Shown here: piece after piece, positions 1 to 11,458 of the stretch | How positions within the stretch are numbered: the stretch's first letter is position 1 | How the letters are laid out: each line of letters begins with the position of its first letter | NCBI RefSeq assembly: GCF_958298935.1 | Contig: NC_084933.1 | Span: forward strand, 3,083,001-3,147,000 | Source: Phragmites australis | Taxonomy: Eukaryota > Streptophyta > Magnoliopsida > Poales > Poaceae | DNA length: 64,000 nucleotides | Direction of reading: 5' to 3' | Notes under the pieces: model-generated | Told to the model about the DNA's origin: nothing | What the model saw: only the letters and a program-made list of their open reading frames with translations | Databases searched by the model: none | Translations under genes and position numbers: made by a program

Positions 1-226
1 TTAAAAATTAATAAAGTTACCACATGCGTCTCGCTGTTGATGGCTATGTCATCTATTACTGGAAGAAAATCCGCTTTGATGAGACACACAAGAACAAACC
101 TATGATTTGATCCCTGATGGTAGGAGGTATAATAAACTCCACTAACCATCCAAACAAATGCTTGGTTCTCTACTACATACTCATACTTAACCCTTAATTC
201 TAGTAAGAAAAAGCATCTTGGATATA
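1..226. other. Left-edge flank, no gene seen
   Basis: No reading frame of substance and no repeat boundary is visible here. It is the flank of the gypsy element whose LTR begins with TGTGAGG at 227. The five bases before that (atata) do not clearly match the five after the other LTR (tcata at 11459), so a target duplication cannot be confirmed. Confidence 0.5.
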
Positions 227-2177
227 TGTGAGGAACCGTCCAAATAATATTCTAATTAATCATCAGGAGGATCATTTGCTTAATCATAATCTCAATGATT
301 AATCAGAATACCATTCCGATAATTCCGGAACATGTTTTATGCTCAAGATCAGAATACATGTATTTCCAATATATAACATCATAAAAACCTTAAGAAATAG
401 CAAGTAATTAACATTAAATTACAAGTTCCTAAGCATTCAACCATTTACAATAATTTACATAAAAGATTAGATCTACTACGCAGCAGAAACAAACTATAGA
501 CAACAAAAAAAAAATAGTGGAGCCACATGCCTTTAGGCCCCACCCCAAAAGTTTCGCAACTCGAGAGTAGTTGCCTACTCAAGCCCGCCACCAACATCGG
601 CGGGCATGAAGTAGCCAAAAACGAGCTCCTCCTCACCAGAAGTACCTGAAAGAGCAGCGTGAGTACGAAGGTACTCGTAAGACTTAATCCATATATGGCA
701 CATATAAATAGCCTGACTACAAGGATTATGAATTGAGCTATTAGCAAAAAAAGATCACATGGTTAAGTAAATTTATATGTTTAAGCAACCTAAAGACATA
801 TGTGTGAGCATATATACTTAACCAAACAAACCTTTCCAAACCTGTAAACAACATGAACGCAAATATAAATAGAACCATCTCATGTAAACAACGACCATCG
901 ACAACCATGCCCAATAAAACCATACCAACCATCCCACATTCGTGACTCTACTACCGATGAAAATGGATAGGAGCATGCTCATGACCAAGAACACGGAAAT
1001 TCGAATTATTTTTACACCCTGCAGAGGGTACAACTTTACCCACACGACATGATGACCATACGGCTTGAGTGACCACAAAGACCCACCCAATGGGGTATCC
1101 GTCTCAACCTTTCTCATACCCAGAACCACCCACTTGCAATACCCCTATAGCATCGGGGTTACCGCGAGCATGTCCTAGACACCTCCGGCTCCCCACCACC
1201 TTGCTTTTACTTTTATTTTTCTTTTACACATCATAGGACCGCAAGGCAAGTGTTGGCACGACATATGATATTCGACTTACCTTACCATTAGATCAGCATA
1301 TGGTTAGTATGGAAAGTGCTAGAGCTAACTGGAACGACGGACTGTGCTTAAACAATAAGTGGTCTATGGTGCCTGAGCTTTTCTCCTAAACTACCCCGAG
1401 CAACTCCTCCGGGGCATAACACACTCCTAGCACCACCCACATCTCGTCTCAACCTCACCACTCATCCAACCATCAATCTCATAATTATTTGTGAAGAATA
1501 GTTAAGTCCTAAGCTCGCGAACAACGGATGAACCATTGCTCAACTTCTACCATAGACCTATGTATTGCTAAGCATTTCAAACGACTCTTAAGTTAGACAT
1601 CGACAATGTTATCATGGCTACAATGATATGGATAATCAACAACTCAAGGTAAAGGTAATGTATCAACATAGGTTCTATCCATAGACACCCAACACCGGCT
1701 CATTGTACATGCAAACTTACATAAAGCATAACTTATCAATTTAGACTCCACAATTCAATCAAAGGGTGCAATATGCTTAGATACTTGCCTTGCTACTCTG
1801 AGGTTTGCTTGATACATTCTGCACAACACTCGCAAATTTTGAGAGGTTGGTGTCACCTTCACTCGCTTGGATTGCCGACACAACGCTCTCTGAACGCAAT
1901 AAGAATGCATTGCATAAATAATAAACAATTGGAAAGTGTGCACATGATGCATGCTTGAATAATACTAGAGTGTCGTTCTTCGATAACATTTGCAAAAGAT
2001 CACTAAGTGATTAGGGTTTCGAAGTTTGAAACCCCAGGATAAGCTAACCTAAGTCCATCTAGCTTTCAGAGGCTAGCAGTCAGATCAATATTAAACTGAT
2101 GGTCAGATTGCCAGTGTGCAGAAGCTAACCTAAGTCCATCATGCATGCTTAATTACGTAATTAGCATTTTGGAACGT
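227..2177 (-). repeat. 3' LTR of the gypsy element
   Basis: This repeat starts TGTGAGG, like the right copy, and stays alignable to it with about 10 to 15 percent differences by eye. Its inner end near 2177 is less exact because the last bases have diverged. At 2125-2142 a short stretch repeats the words found at 2044-2060 (ctaacctaagtccatc), exactly where about 985 bases are missing relative to the 5' LTR. That looks like templated filler at a deletion junction. Confidence 0.85.
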
Positions 2178-2183
2178 GAAAAA

Positions 2184-2199
2184 CCTCCCCTCCCTCCTT
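2184..2199 (-). other. Polypurine tract of the gypsy element
   Basis: On the minus strand this is AAGGAGGGAGGGGAGG, directly upstream of the 3' LTR. It is where plus-strand DNA synthesis would be primed. Confidence 0.75.
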
Positions 2200-2639
2200 A
2201 AAAGGATCTCGCTCTGAGATTCGACAACTTAGGGCAAAGGTGACGGTGATGAACATGGGAAGGAATATCCCCATAATTGGGAAGATTTTTGTCGAGCCAC
2301 ATCAACGGAACAACAAGATAACATTGGAATGTCACATGCGCTGGTGGTTAGACCGCAACTAGGTTCAATCAAACCGCGGCTCGGTTGGACCGAGGAAATG
2401 GTGGTTAGACCGAAATCATACAGAGAGTTTTGGACTTTAACGGTCAAACTGCAAGTCTTGTGGTGGTCAGACCACCTACCAACAGTCAGACTGGTAAAGG
2501 CACCGGTTAGACCGTGAGCCAACATAGGGTTTTGAAAGTCTTAATGCCTCTGGCGATCAAACTGGTAGGTCTAGCGGTCAGACCGTCAGGAGCAGGTTTC
2601 TCCTGGTTGAAAGGTTTCTAAGTGCACTCTTTGGAACAA

Positions 2640-5600
2640 ATTTTTCATTCAACACGGTGATGAATATAGACATGGGAGTTGTCCAAATTGTGCAAAATTA
2701 CAACGACATTTACAATTTCTCAAAAAGCTTGGGATACTCGGAGCGGATTTTGTCCTACGCTCCCATGTCACCTCGCCTTCAGTGTGGTTGCTCCATTGTA
2801 CTTTGATGAACTTTATGGAATGCCGTCGAGTCTTGCGCTCCGCTTCATCCAAGATTTGGATTGGTCGCTCACAATATGAAAGATCCAGCTGCAACTCTTG
2901 GTTTGCAACTTTGATCACTTCGGTTGGAACTCAAAGGCATTTCTTCAGTTGTGACAAGTGGAACACATTATGAATGATGGAGAGGGATGGAGGCAAGTAC
3001 AATTGATAGACCACCTCTCCATGCCGAGCAATAATTTGGAATGATCCCACATATCAGGGTGCTAGCTTTCCTCTAACTTGAAAGCGTCAAACTCTTTTGA
3101 ATGGAGAAACCTTGAAATACACAAAGTCTCCAATCTCGAATACAAGTTCTCTCTGGTGGTGATCCGCATAGCTCTTCTTTCGTAATTGTGCCTTGAGAGC
3201 CACTTCCGAATAGTCAGAACATGCCCTTCTGCCTCTTTGACCAAATCTGAACCTAGAAAAGCCCTTTAACCCGATTCGGACCAATTCAACGGTGTTTGGC
3301 ATCTATGACCATAGAGAGCTTCAAACGGTGATATTTCAATACTCGCTTGGTAGCTGTTGTTGTAAGAGAACTCGACGAATGACAAACATATCTCCCACTT
3401 CTTCCCATATGTGAGAGCACAAGCTTGAGGCATGTCGTCCAGAATCTGATTCACCCTCTTGATTTGACCATCAGTCTGGGGGTGGTATGCGGTGCTGTGG
3501 AAGAGCTTAGTTCCCATGCCCTTATGCAGGCTTCTCCAGAAATGAGAAGTGAACTGAGTGCCTCGATCAGAAATAATATTCTTTGGAATCCCATGAAGAT
3601 AAACAATTCGAGTGAGGTATAGCTCAACATATTGCTTGACCAAATACATGGTCTTGACAGGAAGATAATGAGCAAACTTTATCAATCGGTCTACAATGAC
3701 CCAAATCGAGTCATATCCATGTGAGGTCTTCGGCAACCCGGTAATAAAATCCATATCGATCTCCTCCCACTTTCAAGAGGGAATGGGTAAAGGTTGGAGC
3801 GTCCCAGCCGGTTTGAGATGTTCGGCCTTTACTCTTCGACAAACATCACACTCAGCAACATATCGAGTGATTTCTCGCTTCATGCAAGTCAACCAAAATC
3901 TGGGCTTGAGGTCTTGGTACATCTTTGTACTCCTAGGATGGATGGATAGCAAAGAATCATAAGCTTCATCCAGAATTTTCTTCCTCAATGCCTCAACTTT
4001 CAAAACCACTAGCCAGTTCACAAACCACATAACACCTTGGCCATCTTCAGAAAAGCATGTGGCCTTGCCTTCCTTCATCTTTGCTCGAATTCAGGCCATG
4101 CCCTTATCATCCTTTTGAGTTGTCTTGATTTCATCCAGGAGGGTGGATTTGATCTCTAAACTTGCAAGAAATCCCTCCGGGACCATATTATGCCCAGGTC
4201 TCCGAAATTCATCACAAAGTGTGGTATTTTTGGGCTCGACTGCAAGGCAATTGCATTGAGCCTTCCTACTTAGTGCATCGGTAACAATGTTCACCTTCCT
4301 ACTCAATGTTCGGCAACAAGGCTCTTATGGTCAGTATAGACGTTTCACACATTTCCAATGAGATAGTGCCGTCAAATCTTCAGGGCATGCACTACTGCTG
4401 CAAGTTCTAGATCATGTGTAGGATAATTTTCCTCATGTTACTTCAATTGGCATAAAGCGTAGGTGACCACCTGTTCTTCTTGTATGAGAACACAACTGAG
4501 TCCAAAGCGGGAGGCATCGCAATAAACATTGAAGCTCTTGTGAAGGTCCGGTTGCACTAGAACTGGCGCCATGGTGAGACGAGACTTCAATGTCTAGAAA
4601 GCCTCTTCACACTCCTCGGACCATTCGAACTTGACATTCTTCTTCAACAATTCGGTCATGGGTTTAATGATCTTGGAGAAATTCTCGATGAACCGATAGT
4701 AATAACCCTCATGCCCGAAAAAACTTTGGATGTCAGTGACACTTCTGGGTTGCACCTAATTGAGCACATCCTGCATCTTGCTCAGGTCAACTGCAACTCT
4801 GTTCTCTGATAACACATGACCTAGAAAGGTGACTTCCTTGAGCCAAAACTTGTATTTGCTGAACTTAGCATAGAGTTGGTGATCTCGAAGTCAGCCAAGA
4901 ACAACATGGAGATTATCTGCATGCTCTTCTTCGGTCTTGGAATAGATGAGGATATCGTCAATAAACACCACGACAAGCTTGTCAAGTCCTCCATGAAAAT
5001 GGTGTTCATCAAGCACATGAAGAATGGCGATGCATTTGTCAAGCCGAATGACATGACAGTAACTCATAAAACCCGTAGCGGTTGGAGAAAGCCATCTTTA
5101 GAATATCCTCCGGTCGGACTTTTATTTGGTGGTAGCCCAATCTTAAAACAATCTTTGAGAAAACACGTGCACCGGTCAGCTGATCAAACAAAATATCGAT
5201 CCTAAGAAGCAGATACTTATTCTTGACTGTGACCTCATTCAGCGGACGGTAATCAACACACATCCACAGAGTACCATCATTCTTCTTCACAAAGAGCGCC
5301 GAACATCCTCAGGGTGAGGAGCTCAGATGAATCAAACCCTTCGATAGCAACTCTTGAATCTGCTTCTTCAACTCCTCCAACTCATTTGGCGGCATCTTAT
5401 AAGACTTCTTCGAAATTGGGGTCGTACCAGGCAAGAGATCAATAGAAAATTCCACTACTCGGTCGGGTGATATTCCTAGCAGTTCTTCTGGGAAGACACC
5501 AGAAAATTCACAGACCACAGGAATATCTAGGATATCCGTGACTATGACAACCTTCCAAGTGTACAAGTGGAGACCACCCTCCCCAAGATGAAGAGAAACC

Positions 5601-5990
5601 CGACCACCCTTGAGATTCTTGAGAGAAACGACTCTCCTGAAACAATCAAGATGAGCCTCATACTTGGATAACCAATTCATTTTAATATGATATCCATTCC
5701 TCTAGTATCCAGCAGGATCAAATTTGCAGAAAACTGAACTCCCTCAATTAGGATCTTAGCCTTAGGAACAACTCAGTTGATTATCAATTTATTGCCGGGT
5801 GCATCAATGTGATAGGCAGAGGGTAGGGTCTCGGTGACCAAATTGTGACTCAAAACATAACTACCATTGATAAAAGAATGAGATGCTCTCGAATCGAAAA
5901 AAAACAACTGCGGGATGAGAGTTCACAAGTAGCGTACCAACGAGCATGCTATCGTCCTCTCGAGCCTCTTCATTGGTGATGTGACGCACT
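2640..5990 (-). pseudogene. pol: Gypsy pol: protease, RT, RNase H, integrase
   Basis: Minus-strand domains in order: the protease region and its linker to RT (5309-5990; MNWLSKYEAHLD, VFPEELLGISPDR); reverse transcriptase (about 4820-5290) with [23 protein letters not shown] and MSFGLTNA, and the catalytic FIDDIL at about 4945-4968 after a frameshift; RNase H remnants (4310-4560, VYCDASRFGLS); the ALSRK region (4091-4306); integrase zinc finger (3773-4078; H, H, CDVC); integrase core (3266-3754) with IVDR, SDRGTQF and TDGQIKRVNQ. In the last motif the third catalytic acidic residue (usually Glu) is Lys, so the integrase would be dead even if the frame were open. A C-terminal segment follows to about 2940. 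At least seven breaks interrupt the polyprotein. Confidence 0.9.
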
Positions 5991-6016
5991 CGGTCATGTT
6001 TGGGGACATGCATACC

Positions 6017-6155
6017 CTAGGAGGGTTGAGGAGTGGGTTGAGCGGGTGGTGGCCTTGGAGTAGTTACCACGGCTCCTTGTTTCAGATAAGAGCAATCCCA
6101 TGAAAAGTGGTCAACGCGCCCATAGTTGAAACACGAGCTGCCGGGACCACCTATC
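6017..6155 (-). pseudogene. Gypsy gag zinc-knuckle fragment
   Basis: The minus-strand frame reads CFNYGRVDHFSWDC, a CCHC nucleocapsid knuckle (C-x2-C-x4-H-x4-C) whose second cysteine is now tyrosine. It is the 3' end of gag, cut off from the rest by the 1426-bp solo LTR. Metal binding would be lost. Confidence 0.8.
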
Positions 6156-7581
6156 TGTAGGATCGAATATGCGTAAAATACCCAATCAGAGGGGGGTGAA
6201 TGATTGTGGAAACCAAATTTAAAGATTAACTCCACCCAAATCGAAACTCGATTTAAACTCAGTATTCCACTCGAAATAGATTGTACATGTTCTAGTAAAA
6301 ATGATGTACAGAAAGATCTGCTGGTCGGATTGCTCTCAAATTTTGGTAGCAGAAACTAGATTCAAATTCAAAACTAACCAACAAGTATTGAGTAAATCGG
6401 ATATATGGATCAAAAGTTATTCCTATTAGAAGCAGACTGTGTCAACCAGTATCGAGTAGATCAAAATATAGTTGAGTTGACAAAAAGCTACTCGAGAACA
6501 AACCAAATCCACTCAAAATTTTCTCAAATAAAACACTAGATATTCTAGCAAGGTTTTGGATGGATTAAACCAAGATGAAACTTCATAGACACATGAAATT
6601 AACTGAAAACCAAAATCGAGTATGCATAATATAAAACAGAGAGAAAATTCCGAATCAGCAAGTCATCAACTTACGAAACTTGATTTCCATTGCATAGATG
6701 AGTTTACAAGATACCTCTCTAGAGCATCCAACAAGGATTTCTATGAAATCCCAAAACATCTCTTTCGAGTTTCTCTATCTCTCTGTTGTGTTGTTCTGCA
6801 CCCTTACTACCCAATACAATAGACATCTCTATTTATAGGGTAGCCACATGCACAAACGTGACCGAATCGAACTACAAGTTCCTATCGTATTCAATCTGGT
6901 CTCTATCCTCCTCTAATTATAAGAGGACAAACAACTTCCGCTAATTATCTAATTAGCCAACTACTTTTATGTAATCATGCATGCACATCTCCCATGCACA
7001 CATGCATATACGTAACCAACTCAGAGTCCGTCTCTGACACTAACTCTTGTCTCAAGTCCAGCTAGCACACGACTCCCTCATGCCTACTCCAACTTGAATA
7101 TGAATTAGTGTTCATGTCCTCTCACGATCAGATCGCCTCTTGCGTCCATCGCGTAGCCTTGTCTCCATATGCATTGTTTTCTCAGCTCGAACATCCCGCA
7201 TGACATCCTCAATCACCACAACCTCAGTTCCTCCTGAAGCTAGTCGCCAAACCTTAGTTCCTCCCTAAACTTAGTTCGTCGATCCATCATCGACCACGTT
7301 CGCCTTCGAGCAACACCTGCACATGAATCAAACAACAATCGAGTATGAGCACAAGTCCTTCCTGACTTGACTCAAGATTAGTTCACGTAACACCACGCAA
7401 ACTCCAAGCAAAACCAACACACTAACATAAGCATACCCAACTAATGAAAACACATCAAACCAACTATACTATCCAAGCATATCTTAGCAACTCATGAACA
7501 TCAACCAAATGTCATTATGCTAAATCACTTTGCTCTACCAATTTCATCAATCAAACCAATTTTTCATCACATGATCTCACA
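6156..7581 (-). mobile_element. Nested solo LTR in gag, 5-bp target duplication
   Basis: This 1426-bp block begins TGTAGGATCG and ends ctcaca, so it has TG...CA ends. It is flanked by the same five bases, ctatc, at 6151-6155 and 7582-7586. The gag reading, including the zinc-knuckle segment, resumes across it. It contains no retroelement coding sequence. On the minus strand a TATA-like CCCTATAAATAGAG lies near 6830-6843, followed by a CA-rich leader, as in a plant LTR promoter, so the LTR points to the minus strand. A solo LTR left by LTR-LTR recombination is the simplest reading. Its family is not identified. Confidence 0.85.
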
Positions 7582-7779
7582 CTATCAGACTCCCCTGAGA
7601 ACCGGTAGGTCTTGGAGTCTGTCCTTGCAGAGCGGAGAAAGTCGGGTGTCGCACCATCCACATTGGTCGTGGAGCAGTCGAGGTTGACATGTAGATGGAA
7701 GAGGCTGACTCTCCATCTGTGTACGTTGAGAGCTCCCGCTCATAGAATACGACAAAATCCTCTTGCGCTTCTTGTCCTC

Positions 7780-8510
7780 CTAGTGGTTCTTCAGCATGAA
7801 CTCCACCATGAGAGAGGTGCTCACTAGCTTGGTGAAGTTGGTGAATTCATGCGATGATAGCTGGTCTTGCATCTTGGAATTGAGACCGTTCACAAAGCGA
7901 TATTGCTTCCGCTCGTCGGTGTTGACTTTATCCTGAGTATACTGTGCAAGGTGGTTGAACACCTACACATACTCCATCACTGATCTACATCCTTGCTTGA
8001 GGTCTAGGAACTTCAACCTCTTGACCTCCATAATCCCCTTGGGGATGTGAAAATCACAGAAGGCTTGGTAGAACTCCACCTAAGAGACACGGTGATTGGC
8101 GACAGGCATGGCTAAATAGTTGGTCCACCATGCATCGGCCGTGCCTTGGAGTTGATGGGCGGTGAAGAGTGCCTTCTCATGGTCCTCACACCGAAGGAGA
8201 GCGAGCTTCTACTCGATAGTCCATAGTCAATGATCGGCGTCAAGAGGATCCTCAGCACACGTGAAGGTGGGCGGCTGAATCTGGAGAAAATCCAAGAAGT
8301 CATCATGGCGTCCGGCCCCACCTCCTCTATGAGGGGCCATGTTACGCACGAGAGCTTGGAGGAGCACCTTCTGAGCTTAACGGTTCTGTTCAATTTGCAT
8401 AAACACATCCGCCGTACTCGGCAATGGAGGGTTGTTCTCATTGGAACCCTCAGAAATATCATTCCCGAGATTCTGACAGGTCCTCATCCTGTTGTGACGA
8501 TAAGATGAAA
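7780..8510 (-). pseudogene. gag: Gypsy gag, main part
   Basis: Minus-strand translation gives a retrotransposon gag capsid region: an upstream stretch with FTCAEDP and DADHWL, then an open segment at 7780-7962 with YTQDKVNTDERKQ, RFVNGLN and MQDQLSSHEFTNFTKLV. These are typical of the plant gypsy gag domain (Retrotrans_gag). The frame is broken by several stops and frameshifts, and the 3' part is separated from its zinc knuckle by the solo LTR at 6156-7581. The product would have formed the virus-like particle. No complete reading frame survives. Confidence 0.82.
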
Positions 8511-9247
8511 GAGGGAAAGGTCAAACTCTAACATAGCATTGCAGCATTATCCGGATATCATTTGCTTGGATCCCATAATATCGTATATTTGAAAAAATGC
8601 ACGCATATGGGCGATAGAAAAATGGAGGCATGCTCGATTCCTATCTACATGTTTTTTTCTTGAACGCGTCTCTCCACAACAAACATCAAGATCATATGCA
8701 TTCATATATACAATAATTACCAATCATCACCCTTCGCGCTAAGAAAAGAACAGGTAGCGCAAACGATGCTTGTGCATCTCGCCGCACAAGCGACATTTCA
8801 TACGTTGTTGCCAACGTATTCACTCCCCGTACCGTCGCCTTACGGAACACCCTATGTAATCGCCACATGGGTAGACAACTATATCTACCATCGTATGGTA
8901 GATGTTCATACGTTATTGCTAACGTATTCACTTCTCGTACCATCGTCGTACGAGACACACCAGGCCCCTGCCTCGCACTAGTTGAGCTCCCGAGATTTAC
9001 CATCATCGGGATGTATACCTTACCCTTTTTGTCGATGCAACTTGATTCATAAAAAGAAACATCACAATGAGAAACTAAATGACATAAGTGTCGCTAACAA
9101 CAATATATTAAACTTATGGGCATAATATAATAAGTTCATACATATTAGCAAGAGGGGAACAAAAACAACTTTAGTGGGTTGCTTAGTGATATTGACACAT
9201 TTACTAACCCACGTCCTAAGCATGTTTAGGTTACTTCATTAAACCAA
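8511..9247 (-). other. Gypsy 5' leader with internal imperfect repeat
   Basis: This is the untranslated stretch between primer-binding site and gag. It carries an imperfect repeat of about 54 bases (8799-8852 and 8909-8962), both beginning catacgtt and holding gtaacgtattcact-like words, each with short inverted repeats (for example gtacc...ggtac-like). No coding signal is recognised. Confidence 0.55.
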
Positions 9248-9259
9248 GCTCTGATGCCA
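9248..9259 (-). other. Primer-binding site, initiator tRNA-Met type
   Basis: Read on the minus strand the bases are TGGCATCAGAGC, one mismatch from the usual plant TGGTATCAGAGC complement of initiator tRNA-Met. It lies three bases inside the 5' LTR, the expected spacing, and it fixes the element's orientation. Confidence 0.9.
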
Positions 9260-9262
9260 CGC

Positions 9263-11458
9263 TGTGAGGAACCTTCCAAATAGTATTCTAATTAATCATC
9301 AGGAAGATCATTTGCTTAATCACAACATCAATGATTAAATGGAATACCATTTCGGTAGTTCTGGCACGTGCTTTGTGCCCAATATCGGAACACGTGCCTT
9401 TTCAATATAAAACATCATAACAAAGCTTAAGAAAGAATGAGTAATGAACGTTATATTATAAGTTCTTAAGCATTCAACCATGTACAACAATTTACACAAA
9501 ACATTAGATCAACTAAGCAGTGGAAACAAAACTATAGACAATAAAAGAAGAGTGGAGCCATATGCTCTTAGGCCCCACCCCAAAAGCTTCACCACTCGAG
9601 AGTAGTTGCCGACTCAGGCCCACTGCCAACATCGGTGGGTGTAAAGTAGCCAAAAACGAGCTCCTTCTCATGAGAAGTACCTGAAAGAGCAGCGTAAGTA
9701 CAAAGTTACTCGCAAGACTTAATCCATATAGGACATATATAAATAGCCTGACTTCAAGGATTATGCATTAAACTATTAGCAAGAAAAGGTCACATAGTTA
9801 AGTAAATTCATATGCGTAAGAAACATAAAGACATATGTGTGAGCACCTATACTTAACCAAACAAATCTTTCCAAACCTGTAAACAACATGAACGCAAATG
9901 TAAATGGAACCATCTCATGTAAACAACGACCATCGACAACCATGCCCAACAAAACCATATCAAACATCCCACATTTGTGACTCTATGATCGATGCAAATG
10001 GACAAGAGCATGCTCATAACTGAGAGTGTGACAATTCGAATTATTTTTTACACCCTACAGGGGGTATAACTTTACCCACACGACGTGAGGACCATACGGC
10101 TTGAGTGACCACATAGGCCCATCCAAGGGGGTACCCGTCTCAACCTTTCCCATACCCGGAACCACCCACTTGCAATGCCCCTATGGCATCGGGGTTACTG
10201 TGAGCATGTCCTAGACATTGCATAAATAATAAATGATAAAAAAGTGTGCACATGATGCATGTTTGAATAATACTAGAGCATCGTGCTTCGAGAATATTTG
10301 CATAAGATCGCTAAGTGATTAGGGTTTCAAAGTTTGAAACCCCCGAATAAGCTAACCTAAGTCCGTCTAGCTTTCAGAGGCTGACGGTCAGACCGACATT
10401 GAACTGGTGGTCAGACTGCCAGCGTGCAGAAGGTTTTAGTCTCTGGCGGCTAGACCGCAGGCATGCTGGCGGTCAGACTGTTGTATGGCGGTCAGACTGG
10501 CCCTAGTGGCGGTATGACCCCTGTATAGGTTTTTCAACTCGGATTCTCCTGCCCTAACTGGCGGTTAGACCGGACCTATCGACGGTCAGACTGTCAGACC
10601 TTACCGACAACTCCTTTGCGGGATCGCCAGCGAGGACTCTGGCGAAACCTTTGACAACGAAGGGTACTAAAATGCTCTATGGGACTAGTGCAGTGCAACT
10701 AAAGTGATTTGGATAACATTCACCGAGCTAAACACAAAATACCCCATGGATTGGATCTAGGCTAGGTTGAACTTGGGTCTAAATGACATGAGGGTCGAAT
10801 CAAGCTCGGAAACAACGGGAAAATGATAGGGGATGCCTCATCTTAGTGTATGGCAGCTTCATAGCTAATCAATCCACTCTGGAGAAGAAGCTCCGATTTG
10901 AAGATCGGGCTCTGAGGTGGCGTGCGGGCTTGAGGTTGGATGAGTGTGCCTCCGGCGAGGGAGAAGAGGGGAGGAGCTTGGGGAAATCCTTCGGATGTTT
11001 GGGGAGGTTCCCACTGTTGATCTCCGATCGTTGTGGACTTCGAGGTGGAGCTTTCATTCTCTCTCTAAGGTGGAGTGGGGAAGAGAGTGAGGGAGTGAGT
11101 GTGAGAGAGAGCAAAAGAGAGTGATCGATTCACTTAAGTCGAGCCTCTGCGTTCTATCGATCAGACCGCCAACACTCCCGGTCAGACCGCGGTAAGTCCA
11201 CGCGGCTGCACACCTGGCAGTCAGACCGCGGGTAAGTCCGTTCAGACCATGAGGGTGGATTTTGTTGAATTTTCCTAAATGTCCCCTAATCTTTACTCTC
11301 CATCTTTTTCTAAGTATTTAGGGTTTGTCCAAAGTGCTCTAAATCATCTCTAAAGTATTTGAAACATATCTCGACTCAACTCAATAAATAAATATGTATA
11401 ATTATATATATATATATATACATATTTAATTACATAATTAATATTTTGAGATGGGACA
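9263..11458 (-). repeat. 5' LTR of the gypsy element
   Basis: On the plus strand the repeat starts TGTGAGG and ends gggaca, giving TG...CA ends. It matches 227-1181, then 1909-2124, then about 2143-2177 of the left copy. It lacks the 727 bases at 1182-1908 of the left copy. It has about 985 bases (roughly 10443-11423) that the left copy lacks. That extra block holds many copies of a short inverted repeat, CGGTCAGACCG and variants, and a GAGA-rich stretch near 11090-11120. Sequencing or assembly error is unlikely because the two deletions lie in different places. Confidence 0.88.

Larger units (their letters stand above)
227..11458 (-). mobile_element. Ty3-gypsy LTR retrotransposon, decayed, with nested insertion
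   Basis: Two long direct repeats (227-2177 and 9263-11458) bracket an internal region with, in minus-strand order, a primer-binding site, gag, a zinc knuckle, protease, reverse transcriptase, RNase H and integrase. Integrase last is the Ty3-gypsy order. The primer-binding site (TGGCATCAGAGC, minus strand) abuts the right LTR, which is therefore the 5' LTR. A purine-rich tract abuts the left LTR. The element is about 11.2 kb including a 1.4-kb nested solo LTR. Stops and frameshifts run throughout gag and pol, so it cannot move by itself. The two LTRs carry different large deletions, which also argues for age. I cannot assign a named family from sequence alone. Confidence 0.93.

Noticed and set aside
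8692..9006. A 104-codon frame upstream of gag in the gypsy element
   Set aside because: It covers the imperfect 54-bp repeat and reads as a repeated nonsense peptide. The position is the element's untranslated leader.
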